DNA from: Atherinomorus stipes
Lineage: Eukaryota > Chordata > Actinopteri > Atheriniformes > Atherinidae
Direction of reading: 5' to 3'
Length of the DNA: 64,000 nucleotides
NCBI GenBank assembly: GCA_023101725.1
Contig: JALJCO010003025.1
Location: 1-64,000, forward strand
Part shown: one piece after another, positions 52,855 to 64,000 of the stretch
Position numbering within the stretch: position 1 is the first letter of the stretch
How the letters are laid out: each line of letters starts with the position of its first letter
The notes under the pieces: model-generated
What the model was told of the DNA's origin: nothing
Seen by the model: only the letters and a program-made list of their open reading frames with translations
Database searches by the model: none
Position numbers and translations under genes: made by a program

Positions 52855-53800
52855 AGGTCAGTGTTCATGACTCCACCATCAGAAAGAGACTGGGGGGCAA
52901 AAATGGCCTGCATGGCAGAGTTCCAAGACCAAAACCACTGCTGAGCAAAAAGAACATAAAGGCTCGTCTCAGTTTAGCCAGAAAGCATCTTGATGATCCC
53001 CAAGACTTTTGGGAAAATACTTTGTGGATTGACGAGACAAAAGGTGAACTTTTTGGAAGGTGTAGGTCCCATTACATCTGGCGTAAAAGTAACACAGCAT
53101 TTCAGAAAAGGAACATCATACCAACAGTAAAATATGGTGGTGGTAGTGTGATGGTCTGGGGCTGTTTTGCTGCTTCAGGACCTGGAAGACTTGCTGTGGT
53201 AAATGGAACCATGAATTCTGCTTCTACCAAAAAATCCCGAAGGAGAATGTCCGGCCATCTGTTGGTGACCTCAAGCTGAAGCGCACTTGGGTTCTGCAGC
53301 AGGACAATGATCCAGAACACACCAGCAAGTCCACCTCTGAATGGCTTAAGAACAACAAAATGAAGACTTTGGAGTGGCCTAGTCAAAGTCCTGACCCAAA
53401 TCTGATTGAGATGCTGTGGCATGACCTTAAAAAGGCGGTTCATGCTGGAAAAGCCTCCAATGTGGCTGAATTACAACAATTCTGCAAAGATGAGTGGAAC
53501 AAAATTCCTCCACAGCACTGTAGAAGACTCATTACCAGTTATCACAAACGCTTGATGCAGTTGTTGCTGCTAAGGTGGAACAACCAGTTATTAGGTTTAG
53601 GGGGCAATCACTTTTTCACACAGGGCAATTTAAGTATTTACTAATAAAAATCTTTATTTAAAAACTGCATTTTCTGTTTACTTGTGTTACCTTTGACTCA
53701 CATTTAAATTTGTTTGATGATCTGAAACATTTAAGTGTGACTAACATGTAAAAAGTAAGAAATCAGGAAGGGGGCAAATACTTTTTCACAAAGCTGTACA
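52855..53800 (+). mobile_element. Tc1-like transposon relic 2 (3' half)
   Basis: Transposase (DDE_3) in pieces: FGRCRSHYIWRKSNTAF, YGGGSVMVWGCFAASGPGRL (53022-53279), then a one-base shift and QQDNDP (around 53300), EWPSQSPDPNLIEMLWHDLK (the last acidic catalytic region) and WNKIPPQHCRRLITSYHKRL. It ends near GGGCAAATACTTTTTCACAA at 53770-53795. A different Tc1 family from relic 1. Confidence 0.88.
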
Positions 53801-55330
53801 TCCAGGAAACACGAACAAAGCAGTGACTGTAACATGAAGGCTGCTTCAGTAGTGCTGAGTCATGGATCTAAGAGCTGAACTGGGGTCAGCGCAGCAAACA
53901 TCAAACTGCAGCAAAACAAAGCTCAGAGACCCAAATAAAAAAACAGAATTATTTACAGACAAAATGAGGAACAGAGCAGATATGAAGTGTAGCTATAAAC
54001 ATAAAAACAGACGGAGTCAGGATGCAGCAGCTCTGGTTCTCCTCAGTTTACAGGAGAACCTTCTCTCCTGCCGAGTAAATTGGGGTCATGATGACATTTC
54101 ATAAAACCATCAGAGCTTCTAAAAACCAATAAAGGAGAGTGAACGGCAGCGTCTCGCTCCATCCAATCCGCCTGCTGCTGCCGCTCTATTTTTGGAGGAG
54201 GAAAAGAAATGATGATTAATGTTATTGGATTATTTACATTGCCCTCAACATGATTGAGCCACAGAAATGAAATTAAAATGTGTGTTGAATGGGATTTTCC
54301 AGGAAAGTCCTGTAAAAACCACGACGGTAATAAGGAATGACTAATTCTCTCAAAGTCGATTAAACACCATCTCATCCCGCAGGAAAACACAGTGCAGCTG
54401 CACGACGAGGAAGACGAGGATTAGATGAGTGCAGCCACATTAAGAGGAAGATTAAAGTGTTTTCATCGATTCTTTTATTAATATTCAGTGTGTTCTTGTT
54501 CTGAGGCTTAACTCTGCTGGTTAGTCCACAAAACAAGCCATTAGGCTCGCAAGTGATCACAGAAACCTGTAGGGACACACCAGATTACCAGACAATGGGC
54601 TCCCAGGGGCCGAGTGGCCCCTCAGCGGGTTGTGGCCCCCAGCAGGAGCACAGCTTGTGGCGCAGTCAGGACACATTTTAATATTCTGTTTTCTTCTTTT
54701 ACCTCCTGAAGTACTTTCCAGAGAATTTAGGCACTTTTCCTGCAGATGAGGATCTGAGTACTTCCTGTTTGCAGGTGTGCACACGGCAGCGTCCTCGCCG
54801 AGTCTGTGCACGACTAAAAACGTCCTCTGCAGCTTTTCATCTGAGCGCGGCTGCATTAGAACGGGCCAATCCAATTTTCATCCTCCAGCATGGCTCCTTT
54901 GTAGATGAGGACTGAAGGGGATGAGTGAGCAAAACCACTTTGTTTCATTATATAATGTTGGAGCGCAGCAAATATAATAATATTAATGGGATAATTTAAT
55001 GCAATTTTCTTTATTTGATGCACTCTGACTCTGACGGCTAATCTGAAGGCATTGTTTAAAATAGATTGAAAAATGAAAGAAGTCAGAAAGGCTAATCCTC
55101 GGCTGAGGTCAGACACCAACAGGGAACATTTACTGAACGTTGCTGCAAACTGCAGCTCATCATGAAGAAGGGCGAGGAAACTACAACCAAGCTGCGGGTG
55201 GACATGTAAACCCCCATCAAACAAACAAAAACAAGAGTAAACATGCACAACAAACAAACAAAGACTTGCAATAACCCCAAACTATTAACACAAAAAGGAA
55301 ACAAACACAAAAGCAATTTAAACAAATAAA
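53801..55330. other. non-coding, no mobile element recognised
   Basis: About 1.5 kb with no supported exon or repeat. It has TAAT-rich words (for example 54200-54260 and 54960-55090) as in conserved non-coding DNA, which only an alignment could confirm. Confidence 0.35.
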
Positions 55331-55338
55331 CATGAAAA

Positions 55339-55363
55339 TGCACACACACACACACACACACAC
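55339..55363. repeat. (CA)n microsatellite
   Basis: About 12 CA units followed by GT/AT-alternating DNA to 55415. Confidence 0.9.
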
Positions 55364-55415
55364 AAGCATATACGTATATGCATGTGTGTGTGCATATTAT
55401 GTATGTACTGTATGT

Positions 55416-56280
55416 ATATACTGTTCTTACTGCTCTTACGCACTACTTTTATTTATTTCAGGAAGTTTCTTTTGGTTGTGATGTTTTCAAAAAGAATAAT
55501 TTACTGAGTATAAATATCTTGATTTACTTCTTTGTACCAAAAGTATTTATTTATAAGTTACTATGCTGTTATGTTTCTGGTCCAGCCCATGGGATTAAGT
55601 TCTGCAGGTGGCCCCCAAACTAAAATGTAAATATGAAAAAAAAAACTTTTAGGGCGACTTTCCACAAGAACAATTTCCCACATATTGAAAAAAGTTTAAG
55701 AGCCACTGCGAGTCGTAACAATGGTGCCAGCAATGATCTGCATCTATGAGTGCAAACAGGAATCTGGACTTACACGACTGGCTGTGGACAAGGCGAGGAG
55801 GCAAGGTCAAAACAGGAGGGCGGGGGTCGTCACGGTGAAGACAGAGATCCACAACAAAACCACGGAGCAAGGCTGAGGCAGAAGTCTGTGAGATCACACA
55901 TGCTGTGGTTTAATGGCTGCGTTTCTGGGTCTCTGAGCAAATGGAAACAGGCTGCTGGTGGAGCAATGAGAGGAGGAGGCGTGAATATAAAGACAACAGG
56001 TGAGCAGCATGAGAGAGGTACAGGTGGACATGATCAGGAGCTTGGCAAGCAGAACAGAGCGCCGACCAGATCACGACACTTCCTCCTTTTTTTCCTGGAT
56101 CAGTGGCCATTTTGGTTAATACTTTCCCAATAAACAGCTGAACTCCAGGGTCCTTGTACTTCCTCCACCAGGATGTAGACAGTGCTCCGTTTATTCTTGC
56201 TCCTCTTGAAGTCAACAATCATTTCTTTAGTTTTAAAGATGATGAAGGTTAAGAATAAATATGTTATAAATGATTTTAAG
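55416..56280. other. non-coding, possible unclassified repeat at 55700-56085
   Basis: GTAACAATGGTGCCAGCAAT, GGCGAGGAGGCAAGGTCAAA and GGTGAGCAGCATGAGAGAGG are words seen in fish interspersed repeats; I cannot place ends. No gene. Confidence 0.35.
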
Positions 56281-56400
56281 TAGGGATGTTTGATATTGGC
56301 TTTTTTCCGATATCCGATATTGTCCAACTCTTAATTTGCGACATGCAATATCAACCGATACCAATATAATATATGCAGAGAACTGTGAGATTGTATCTCT
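56281..56400. mobile_element. hAT-type element end (TAGGGATGTTTGATATTGGC)
   Basis: Starts TAGGGATGTTTGATATTGGC then TTTTTTCCGATATCCGATAT, a typical fish hAT-derived terminus. The other end is absent. Confidence 0.5.
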
Positions 56401-57325
56401 CATATTATGAGATACAACTATGTTCTGTTCTGAGAGCAAAGATCCCAAAATATCCTTAACTCAGCCAGAGGAGTTCATTTTGGGCATCTGGCTGCCAGAT
56501 TTCAGATACTAGCAGGTATTAGCCAACATGTTGCTAATTCTAATGTTTCTGACAACTTGGTAACTTAACCAACAACTTAAAACCAGACATATTATAAGCA
56601 GCTTCAAAGCAAGTCAGTCTGTAGCAGCAGCAGCTGCACCGTAGTCACATGACTCTGAAAGGAATGCTGGGATATGAAGTTCTTCCACAATAACAGGGAC
56701 TTTTCTACATAGAAATAATAAAGACAAGAAGCAGCATTGACCGCTGCCGCCTAGCAGACCAGCCGTGGGGCCGCCATCTTGGATCGGTCACCAGCAGTGG
56801 CTTCACCAGATTTTCCCGGGGCTTCAGCCCCAGATGTTTTGGGTCTAGCCCCGGGTGTGTGTTTACTGTTTAACCATCTTTTCCAGAAATAAAAATCCGA
56901 TGAAAATCCAAATGACCCAGCTTTCTACCAGCACTTAAACACACCATGAACGCGCAAAGGTCCAGGTTAGCTTCCGTTGGTGTGGTGTGTGAGTGAGCGT
57001 GTGTGTGTGAAGTCCGAGGTCCGATTAGCTCCCCATCTTTGATGTCAGACGAAGCTAAAGTAAGTTAGTCAACTCCGTGTGCGCATGTGCAGAAGAGTCA
57101 AATTAAAGTATTTATTAGCCGAGGAGAGCGGAGATGGACAGAAAATATGAGAGAAAGCAGCAGTTGCATCCTCAGCTTTTCAGCAGAAAACTAAAAGGTA
57201 GATATCACAGTGGTGACTCTTTTTTCTCATTAAAAACAATATGAAAAAGTCAACATGAAAACCCCCAACATAAAAAACGAGGCTGAAGTTCGTAACTCCT
57301 TTCCCAGCTTCTGTTTCGATTTTGG
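56401..57325. other. non-coding stretch
   Basis: No gene or named repeat. A GC-rich patch with CGCCATCTTGGATCGG at 56770-56785. Confidence 0.4.
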
Positions 57326-57329
57326 CTTA

Positions 57330-58395
57330 CAGTTTTTCTCTATTGCTAAAACACTATTTTTGAAATGTCCCCTCACTTTTTCACTACTTTAAACACTAAT
57401 CCTATAACTCAAACTACTTTCCCAATACCTCTGCTTCTTGCTGCAAAAGTAAGTTATTGACTCAAAAAAGCATCACCTGGCCTCAAAAAGCGACACAATT
57501 GTCAAATCATGCCCCAAGCACAGCAAAATGTAGAACACAACAGAGCAATCAGGAAACACTAGAAGGAAAAAGGAAAACAGAGTTCTCAGAACATCATGCT
57601 GTGAAAATGTTTTTTTTTTTTTTTTTTACATCAGGCCAAATGCATCATGTCACAACACAGAGAACTCATAACATAAAGTACTAGAAAAGCACTCAGAGAG
57701 CACAGACCTCCGCCAAGCAGCTCTCGCAATGATAAAGAAGAATTCTTCAAAAAATTCCTGGATCCAGAAGGTGATCTAGATTACCACCAAAATTCAATGG
57801 GTTCGTATTTGAGCTGAAGCACACGGCTGGTGAAAATTTCAGGTCAATCCATCCAGAACTTTTTCCGTAAAGTTGCTGACAGACAAACCAATGCCACCAA
57901 AAACATAACCTCCTTGGCGGAGGTGATAACATGGTTGATCACAGTTGCATGGATTTCATCTGAAATGAAAGCTCTGCATCGGACCTGATTTTGCCCCCTT
58001 CTACGTCCCCATCCATGACCACCCCTGCGACTATCTCTTATGCGTACTCTTCCTCTCTCATTTTCTCTATCCTTTGCAAAATCTTGACCTCCCACAGCTT
58101 CCTCAACTGGTTTATGTTGGTTCCCTCATCATCAGCCAAAGGTGAAATCAATTTTGAATCACTGTGTTTACCTGCTGACATCTGTGTCTTAGTTGTGATC
58201 AAAGTGTGCAGCATGTGTTCAGCATTTTGCACAGCAAGTGCATCACAATGCAAATGTGTTTGCAAACAGTGTCTAGTGCTGTGAAACATGCTTTAGGTTT
58301 TGATCACAAAGGGACTGATTTGATACCTTGGTTTAGGCTTCTGAAAAATTGGCTTTGAGAATAGGATTTAGTGTTTTAGCAACTGAGAAAAACTG
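57330..58395 (-). mobile_element. Tc1/mariner-type element with TA target, internally interrupted
   Basis: TA at 57328-57329 and 58396-58397. Termini CAGTTTTTCTCTATTGCT and, inverted, CAGTTTTTCTCAGTTGCT (about 27 bp of terminal repeat). The minus strand retains CRAFISDEIHATVINHV, like the N-terminal region of mariner/IS630-type transposases; the rest of the gene is lost. A second element is nested at 57675-57925. Confidence 0.8.
57675..57925. mobile_element. short repeat element, copy 2, nested in the Tc1/mariner element
   Basis: Closely similar to 46494-46733. Flanked by a perfect 7-bp duplication ATAACAT (57668-57674, 57926-57932); removing the insert rejoins the mariner frame at ..INHV. 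Confidence 0.75.
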
Positions 58396-60390
58396 TAAAG
58401 GGCAATTTCATTTAAACAATTTTCTACCGACAACATTTAACAAGGTCCTGTGTAAAAACTACAAAATGTAGATTTTTCAAATCTGGACTCAGATGTTCTT
58501 TAGAGACTGTAGATTAATAAAGCACTGTATTTGATTTGTGAAACCTATAAATGAAGAAATGAGGAGAAAATGAGAACAAATGATGAGAAGAAAACAAAGA
58601 GTAAAAGAAAAGGAGAACAAGTGATGAGGAGAAGAGAACAAATACGAGAGAGGAGAACAAATTAGGAAGAAAAAGAAGAGCAAATAATGAGATAAGAAGA
58701 GCAGGTGAGAAGAGAACGTGATGATGAGGAGGGTCAGTGATGAGTTAAAGAGAAGACAAAAGGTGAAAATTGTATGAACTGTTGTTATGTGTGAGTGCAG
58801 TGTATGTGTTTTAGCAACATAACGGTCAACATTTCATTGTTGATTTTGTGGTTCATTAATTTCTTAATTAAAAAAACAATTTATCTACTCCATTATGTCT
58901 ATTATTGCCTTCTAAAAGGCATTTTTGTAAGGAAAGACTTGAGAAAAGCTCGTCTATTTTTTTCAAATTTACACCTGGTGCAACTCCGGGCTCAGCTCAG
59001 GTTGCCCCTGGAAACGCCTTTAAGGCTGCTCACCAGCTCCGTTCACTCACCTGTTCAGAAGTGATATAAACGAGCAGAACTCACTGGATTCTTAATTGAT
59101 TTTCCTCTGTTGCAAAACTTAAACATACTGCTGTGATATAGGATGCTAGTTACATCAAAAAGACACATTTTTTCTCCTTTCGATCAGCCTTTTCAATATT
59201 ATTGTCTGTTACTGTGAATACACATGTCACTGTTAATACTGTCACAAATAATAATAAAAAAAGAAGTCGCATTTTCATGGTTTGCATGCAATTAGTGGGC
59301 TTAACAGTAATATGCATCCTCTGCAGACTAGTTTGTTTGACTTCATTAAATATTTTACAAATCACTATTAACATTACAGATATTTTGGAGTTTGAGCATG
59401 TATTTCAGACATGTAAAGCAAAACAAAAATCATACATGAATAGTGACATAATCAATGAAAGAAATGAGAAAACAAAATAGTAAACAAATTAAGAACATAT
59501 GTTCAATTTACACATCTGAAAAGGGGTGGTTAAAAGTACAAACCTGTTTTTTTCCCCACTTGTTAGCAAATCGATACTATTTAATAAATTACTTAGCTTT
59601 TGATGTATATAGTACTACTAATAATAGTCGATTACTGTTAATACTACTACTTATACCACCACTACTACTAACAATTACACTGTACTAACACTACTTAGTA
59701 GAGTATAATATTGTATCACATATATAACATAATGATAAAGTATAGTATAAGTGTAATGTAATATTAAATACTATATGAATAATCCCTCTACTATCATCTC
59801 TACACTGATAATACTTCTACACCTAATAATAACAGTAAGAATGCAAATATATATATCTCCTTATTCTTCTACTATGATAACATTCACAAATAAAACTTAA
59901 GATGGCACCTAATTACCTACCTATCTTACTGTACACATTAATGACAGAAAAAATATTAAATATTCAAAATGTTTAATTACATCTGTAACAACATCAGAAT
60001 CAGAATTACTTCATTATCTCTGGTAGGAAATTCTTTTTCTGCTTTGCTCCCATTTACAAACGTAGAGAGTAACACTAGTTAAAAAAAAATTAACATACAA
60101 GAAATAAAAATATAAGAATACCAATAGTTAATGATAAAAATGAGATAAAATCTTAGTATATACAATAGGCAGTATTTACAGTGCTCCTCAATACCTATTA
60201 TAATTATTATTGCACATGACCGGGTTATTGCACATAAGGAGACCACAAATAAGTAAATAATGAAATGACTGTCAGAGAGATGAATGGTACCGTTTGATGG
60301 CCACCGGCAGGAATCACTTCCTCTGGCGCACCGTGCTGCAGCGTGGTAAAATGAGTTTCCACATAGACACATGCAGGTATGTACAATATA
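58396..60390. other. non-coding, simple-sequence rich
   Basis: 58550-58735 is nearly pure purine on the plus strand (GAGAAGAAAACAAAGAG type). 59600-59860 is rich in TAC/TAA triplets. No gene supported. Confidence 0.5.
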
Positions 60391-60395
60391 TACAC

Positions 60396-60396
60396 A

Positions 60397-60430
<34 letters not shown>
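60396..60430. repeat. (CA)n microsatellite
   Basis: About 17 CA units. Confidence 0.95.
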
Positions 60431-60432
<2 letters not shown>

Positions 60433-60438
<6 letters not shown>

Positions 60439-60660
60439 TTCCTCGTGGGGTCTTTCCATTGACATAATGCATTCTCTAGCCCCTTACCCTAAACCTAACA
60501 CCCATAACTGATTGCCTAAACCTAACCCTTGTCCTAATCATAACCTAAACCTAATTGGAACTTAATCTCTAAAACCTAATCTTGACCCTCAAAACGGGGT
60601 TCATCCCCGTGGGGACCAGGAAAATGTCCCCACGAGGGCAAGACGTCCCCACAGTGATGG
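60433..60660. repeat. interspersed repeat with degenerate telomere-like CCTAAC words
   Basis: CCTCGTGGGG at the left end and CCCCACGAGG at the right end bracket CCCTAAACCTAACACCC and CCTAAACCTAACCC. Flanked by (CA)n on both sides (60396-60430, 60705-60733). Confidence 0.6.
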
Positions 60661-60704
60661 TAAATATCCAGAACACAGTCCCCACAATGTTGCAATTACG
60701 CGTC

Positions 60705-60733
60705 CACCCACACACACACACACACACACACAC
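60705..60733. repeat. (CA)n microsatellite
   Basis: About 12 to 14 CA units. Confidence 0.9.
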
Positions 60734-62640
60734 TAAAATATCAGTAACGTAAACCACAACATAAATTGTTGTTTGCAATTTTTTTAATTAAATCTCTTGC
60801 TCCAGACTTTCCACTCTTCCCATAAATTGGTGGATTATGGCCTTCAGAGAAGTCAGACAAGCAGGCGATGCACATCTATGATCCTGGTAGAAAGAAAACA
60901 AACATTGTCTTATTTCACACAAATCACTTGGACATCATTTATGTCTGATTTACATGATAATACATCACATCTCCAGTTATCACTTGTCAGTCACTGCTAG
61001 CTCTGAGTGTGTTATCAGGACTGTATACTCAACAACATATTGGATCTGTACACTCACGTAAAATCAGTATTGTGTTGATGGGAATGAAATGAGACGGTGA
61101 AACATGAGAAACATTTTGCTGTAGTTACAGATGATGCAGTTATTCTGTCTGTCTGTGACATCTCCTGTCTGTGACGTCTCCTGTTTAAATACTCTGGTCA
61201 AACAGGATAGTACCAGTCACACCGGGATTATTTCTACCACAGCATCACAATATCAGCTGTAATCTACACCTGTGTTATTTAATGTGGAGTTTATAACGTT
61301 TAATAGATGTTTACATGATCTTTAGATGTTTAGATGTTGCTGTTCTATTACAGAATCTTATGCAAGATTTTGTTGGTAAAAATATCTGTTTGAAAAAAAT
61401 AATAGATATTTCCCGATATCACATTTTAATGCTGACATGGACGGATAATATTGGAAGGCCAATAATATAATAAGAAAAGCTTTCATTCCAGCAGACGTGA
61501 AACTTTCTGTACCTGAGACGAAGCTGTTTCAGTCTAACATGAATCAGTGAGTCCTCTGAGTTTAATCACAGCTGCTGACTGTGAGCAGCAGTTTGATCAC
61601 AGATTGACTGGAGCTTGTTAGATTACGTATTGTCTGTTTTACAGGCGGTTGAGCTCTAATTTCAGCATCGTGAAATGTTAAACCCAGCAGGCAATCTGCT
61701 GCTCACATATTGGAGTGGCTGCAAAGCTGATCAAACACAAACTAAATCAAATCACAGCTAAACTTTCACATCATTCTGTATCGTGTAGAAGTCAAAAGGC
61801 CAAAGGATTTTCTTACCTTCAGAGCAGGAAGTAGCTGAGCTTTGTGAGGAGATTCATGAGTTTATCCACGAAGAGATCAAAGTGAAACATTCATCACGTA
61901 AATCCGAAATACTCAGGTCATTTTTGCAGATTTTATTTAACAGCAGATGGAATCTTGTATTTCCAGGAGAATGATGCAGAACAGTGATGTTTATCTGTTT
62001 ATATAAAGAGCTTATCAGGTAAAATGAGGTTTGGAGTTCCTCAGGAATCTACTTTGGGGCCTCTTTTTCTTCTACTGCATCATTGCCCAACAGATACAGT
62101 AACTCAAACTAAACAGAACCTATATTCATAGTAAGTACTTGGTTCACTCAGTATAATCATTATAATCCAGGAATCATTTGGAAATCCAAGAACGCCATCA
62201 CCAGCACCTGAAGTCCGCCTTTAACTCATCCTGTGTCCTAACTGAGGAAAACCACGTCAGCTGAGGCACACAAACTCATCAACTCCTACTAGTGTCTAGG
62301 TTGCCATGGCGATAAGCTTCACCTGCAGCAGTGATAACCTGTGATATCACCATTATTACATTTAAGTTAATCGGCAATTGGCCAATAGAAAGTTTGTGGT
62401 CTTTGATCACTTAGTAGCATAAGTGACTGTGTAGATAACACACCTGAAACAAAAACACGTCCTGTCATCTGCAGTTTGTTATAGAACAGTTTACCACCTG
62501 AAGTCTAAACAATTTCTATTACTTATTTTATTGACTGTTATGATGCATTTTATAAGGGGCGGGGGGTACATAATGTAATTCTATGTATTTATGTTTTGCT
62601 TTTTTTTAGGATTATTGTTGTAAATTATATCAACTTGTTG
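60734..62640. other. non-coding; small LINE remnant at about 62020-62100
   Basis: No gene. Plus strand near 62020 reads RFGVPQESTLGPLFLLLHH, similar to the GVPQGSVLGPLLF reverse-transcriptase motif of LINEs. An X-box-like GGTTGCCATGGCGAT is at 62299. Confidence 0.45.
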
Positions 62641-62657
62641 TGGCAAGGTACTCAATG

Positions 62658-62736
62658 AGGACCCGGATGGGATTTGATCCCACAGACTGCTGGGTGAGAG
62701 TCATACGTGCTTACCAGTCAGCCAAAGACATATCCC
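62658..62736 (-). ncRNA. tRNA-like sequence (SINE head or tRNA pseudogene)
   Basis: Minus strand has TGGCTGACTGGTAAGC (A box), GACTCTCACCC (like the anticodon loop of tRNA-Glu-CTC) and GGGATCAAATCCC (B-box/T-arm). The acceptor stem does not pair well, so a functional tRNA is unlikely. Confidence 0.5.
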
Positions 62737-62815
62737 TCTGGCCAGGACGCATGATTTATGTGATAGGACCCCACACTGTCACATTGTTGCGAGATGAAGG
62801 TTGGATATTTTTTTA

Positions 62816-63200
62816 GAAAGCTGGTTTTTTTTTTCAACCAGGACCTTATTTCTAGGAGTTTATACATGCATTTATTCACTGGTAACATTTCTGTATCACT
62901 TCAGGCGATATTTAGATTATTTGCCCTCCTGCGTGCATCCATATAATGGGAGAGACGGGGCAGCCTCTCTATAAGACATTATCTGCAGCAAAACTTCTTC
63001 ATTTCATCAATGCTCTAAGTAGAATGAACAAACGAATGAGTACTATTGTCCTGTGAGTTCAGAGGTTCAGTTTGGTGGTGTCTGGGTAGCGAGCTGCTCT
63101 CTCAGCTGTACTGCAGAGTGCACCGTGTAAAGTGTTGAGAAAATCTCCCAATAACCAACGAAGAATTAATTCTGAACTCACAGGACAATAGTACTCATTT
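62816..63200. repeat. rearranged copy of the right-edge foldback element
   Basis: TTTTTTTTCAACCAGGACCT, AAGACATTATCTGCAGCAAA and GAGTACTATTGTCCTGTGAG match the left arm at 63236-63490. CTCACAGGACAATAGTACTC near 63178-63197 is its inverse. Confidence 0.75.
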
Positions 63201-63225
63201 ATTCATTCATTCATTCATTCATTTA
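63201..63225. repeat. (ATTC)n microsatellite
   Basis: Tandem ATTCATTCATTCATTC between two foldback copies. Confidence 0.9.
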
Positions 63226-63235
63226 TTCTATTTAA

Positions 63236-63880
63236 AGGATAACTTTATTTTTTTTCAACCTGGACCTTATTTCAAAGAGTATGTATGTGTATTTACTCAC
63301 CGGTAAAATTTCTGCATCATTTTGAGTCCTTTGGAAGATATTACGCGGAGTTGCCCTTCGGTACATCCAGTAATAATGGTGGAGATGGAGCAGACACTAT
63401 AAGACATTATCTGCAGCAAAACTCGTTGATTTTCGCCAATGCTTTAAGCAGAATGAACAAACAAACAAGTACTATTGTCCCGTGAGTCCAGATTTAGCTT
63501 TCCGTTAGTTACCAGGGTGTGGTACACACTCTCGGGGCCGCGCGTTCACGATGCGCACTTCCGTAGTACAGCTGAGAAGAGCAGCTCGCTACCCAGACAA
63601 CAACAAAAACACAATTTGCGAAACTCTAAACTCACAGGACAATAGTACTCATTCGTTCGTTCATTCTACTTACAGCATTGATGACTTCATGGAGTGTTAC
63701 TGCAGATAATGTCTTATATAGTTACTGCCCTGTTTCCGCCATTTTACGATGTACACCAAAGGGTGACTCAGCGTAATATCTTCCGAAGGACTGAAAGTGA
63801 TGCAGAAATTTTACCTGTGAGTAAATGCACGTTTATACTCCTAGAAACAAGGTCCAGGTAGAAAAAAAGAAAGTTATCCT
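63236..63880. mobile_element. TTAA-flanked foldback (Kolobok-like) element, 645 bp
   Basis: TTAA at 63232-63235 and 63881-63884. Termini AGGATAACTTT / AAAGTTATCCT. Arms of about 250 bp are inverted copies (GACAATGTCTTATA-type words, GTACTATTGTCC / GGACAATAGTAC) around a short GC-richer centre at 63500-63620. Confidence 0.85.
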
Positions 63881-63884
63881 TTAA

Positions 63885-64000
63885 AGCATTGATGAAATTG
63901 ATGGAGTTTTGCAGCAGATAATGCCATAAATAGTGACTGCCCCGTCTCTCGCGTTATATGGAAGGGCGACTCAGCGCAATATCTTCCAAAGGAGTCAAAG
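63885..64000. repeat. start of another foldback copy, cut by window end
   Basis: AGCATTGATGAAATTGATGG, GCAGCAGATAATGCC and GCGCAATATCTTCCAAAGGA repeat the right-arm sequence of the preceding element. Confidence 0.75.

Noticed and set aside
55750..56133. 127-codon open frame
   Set aside because: Low-complexity Gly/Arg/Gln composition, in an apparent interspersed repeat, no domain.
62658..62736. Functional tRNA-Glu gene
   Set aside because: A and B boxes are visible, but the acceptor stem does not pair and the anticodon arm is poor.
1..64000. CRISPR array, operon or bacterial system
   Set aside because: Spliced gene structure, LINEs and vertebrate transposons show animal nuclear DNA; the tandem arrays have no unique spacers.

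Overview
The window looks like nuclear DNA of a ray-finned (teleost) fish. It holds one real protein-coding gene split into many small exons, and most of the rest is transposon relics and tandem repeats of fish type: L1, L2/Maui, Tc1/mariner, hAT and TTAA-flanked elements. I cannot name the species; a percomorph is a guess.

The gene is entpd6 (ectonucleoside triphosphate diphosphohydrolase 6, CD39-like 2), on the minus strand. I could place 13 coding exons from 36602 down to 12680. All have AG acceptors and GT donors and agree in phase, giving a complete 435-residue protein with one N-terminal membrane segment and all five apyrase conserved regions. A CpG-rich segment with a CRE and a YY1 motif at about 38.78-38.94 kb is a candidate promoter plus non-coding first exon. 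A poly(A) signal lies at 11760-11765.

Layout: 1-11394 is a 5'-truncated, frameshifted L1-type LINE on the minus strand, split by two head-to-tail copies of a roughly 3-kb composite repeat (4269-10600). 11395-38940 is entpd6. Its introns carry five different tandem arrays (45, 31, 29, 29 and 128 bp periods), a 24-bp array, a TG/CG tract that directly abuts a splice acceptor, a long inverted repeat and several DNA transposons. From 38.9 kb to the end I found no gene that I can support. This part holds an L2/Maui fragment, nested Tc1-like relics, TTAA-flanked (Kolobok-like) elements, hAT-type miniature elements, a tRNA-like SINE head, and foldback elements at the right edge.

Most notable: the 29-bp minisatellite in intron 6 grew out of the coding sequence of a Tc1-like transposase relic and was later hit by a 432-bp hAT-type element whose 8-bp target duplication is minisatellite sequence. 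Family assignments rest on remembered protein and repeat patterns and on terminal repeats read in the sequence; no search was run.
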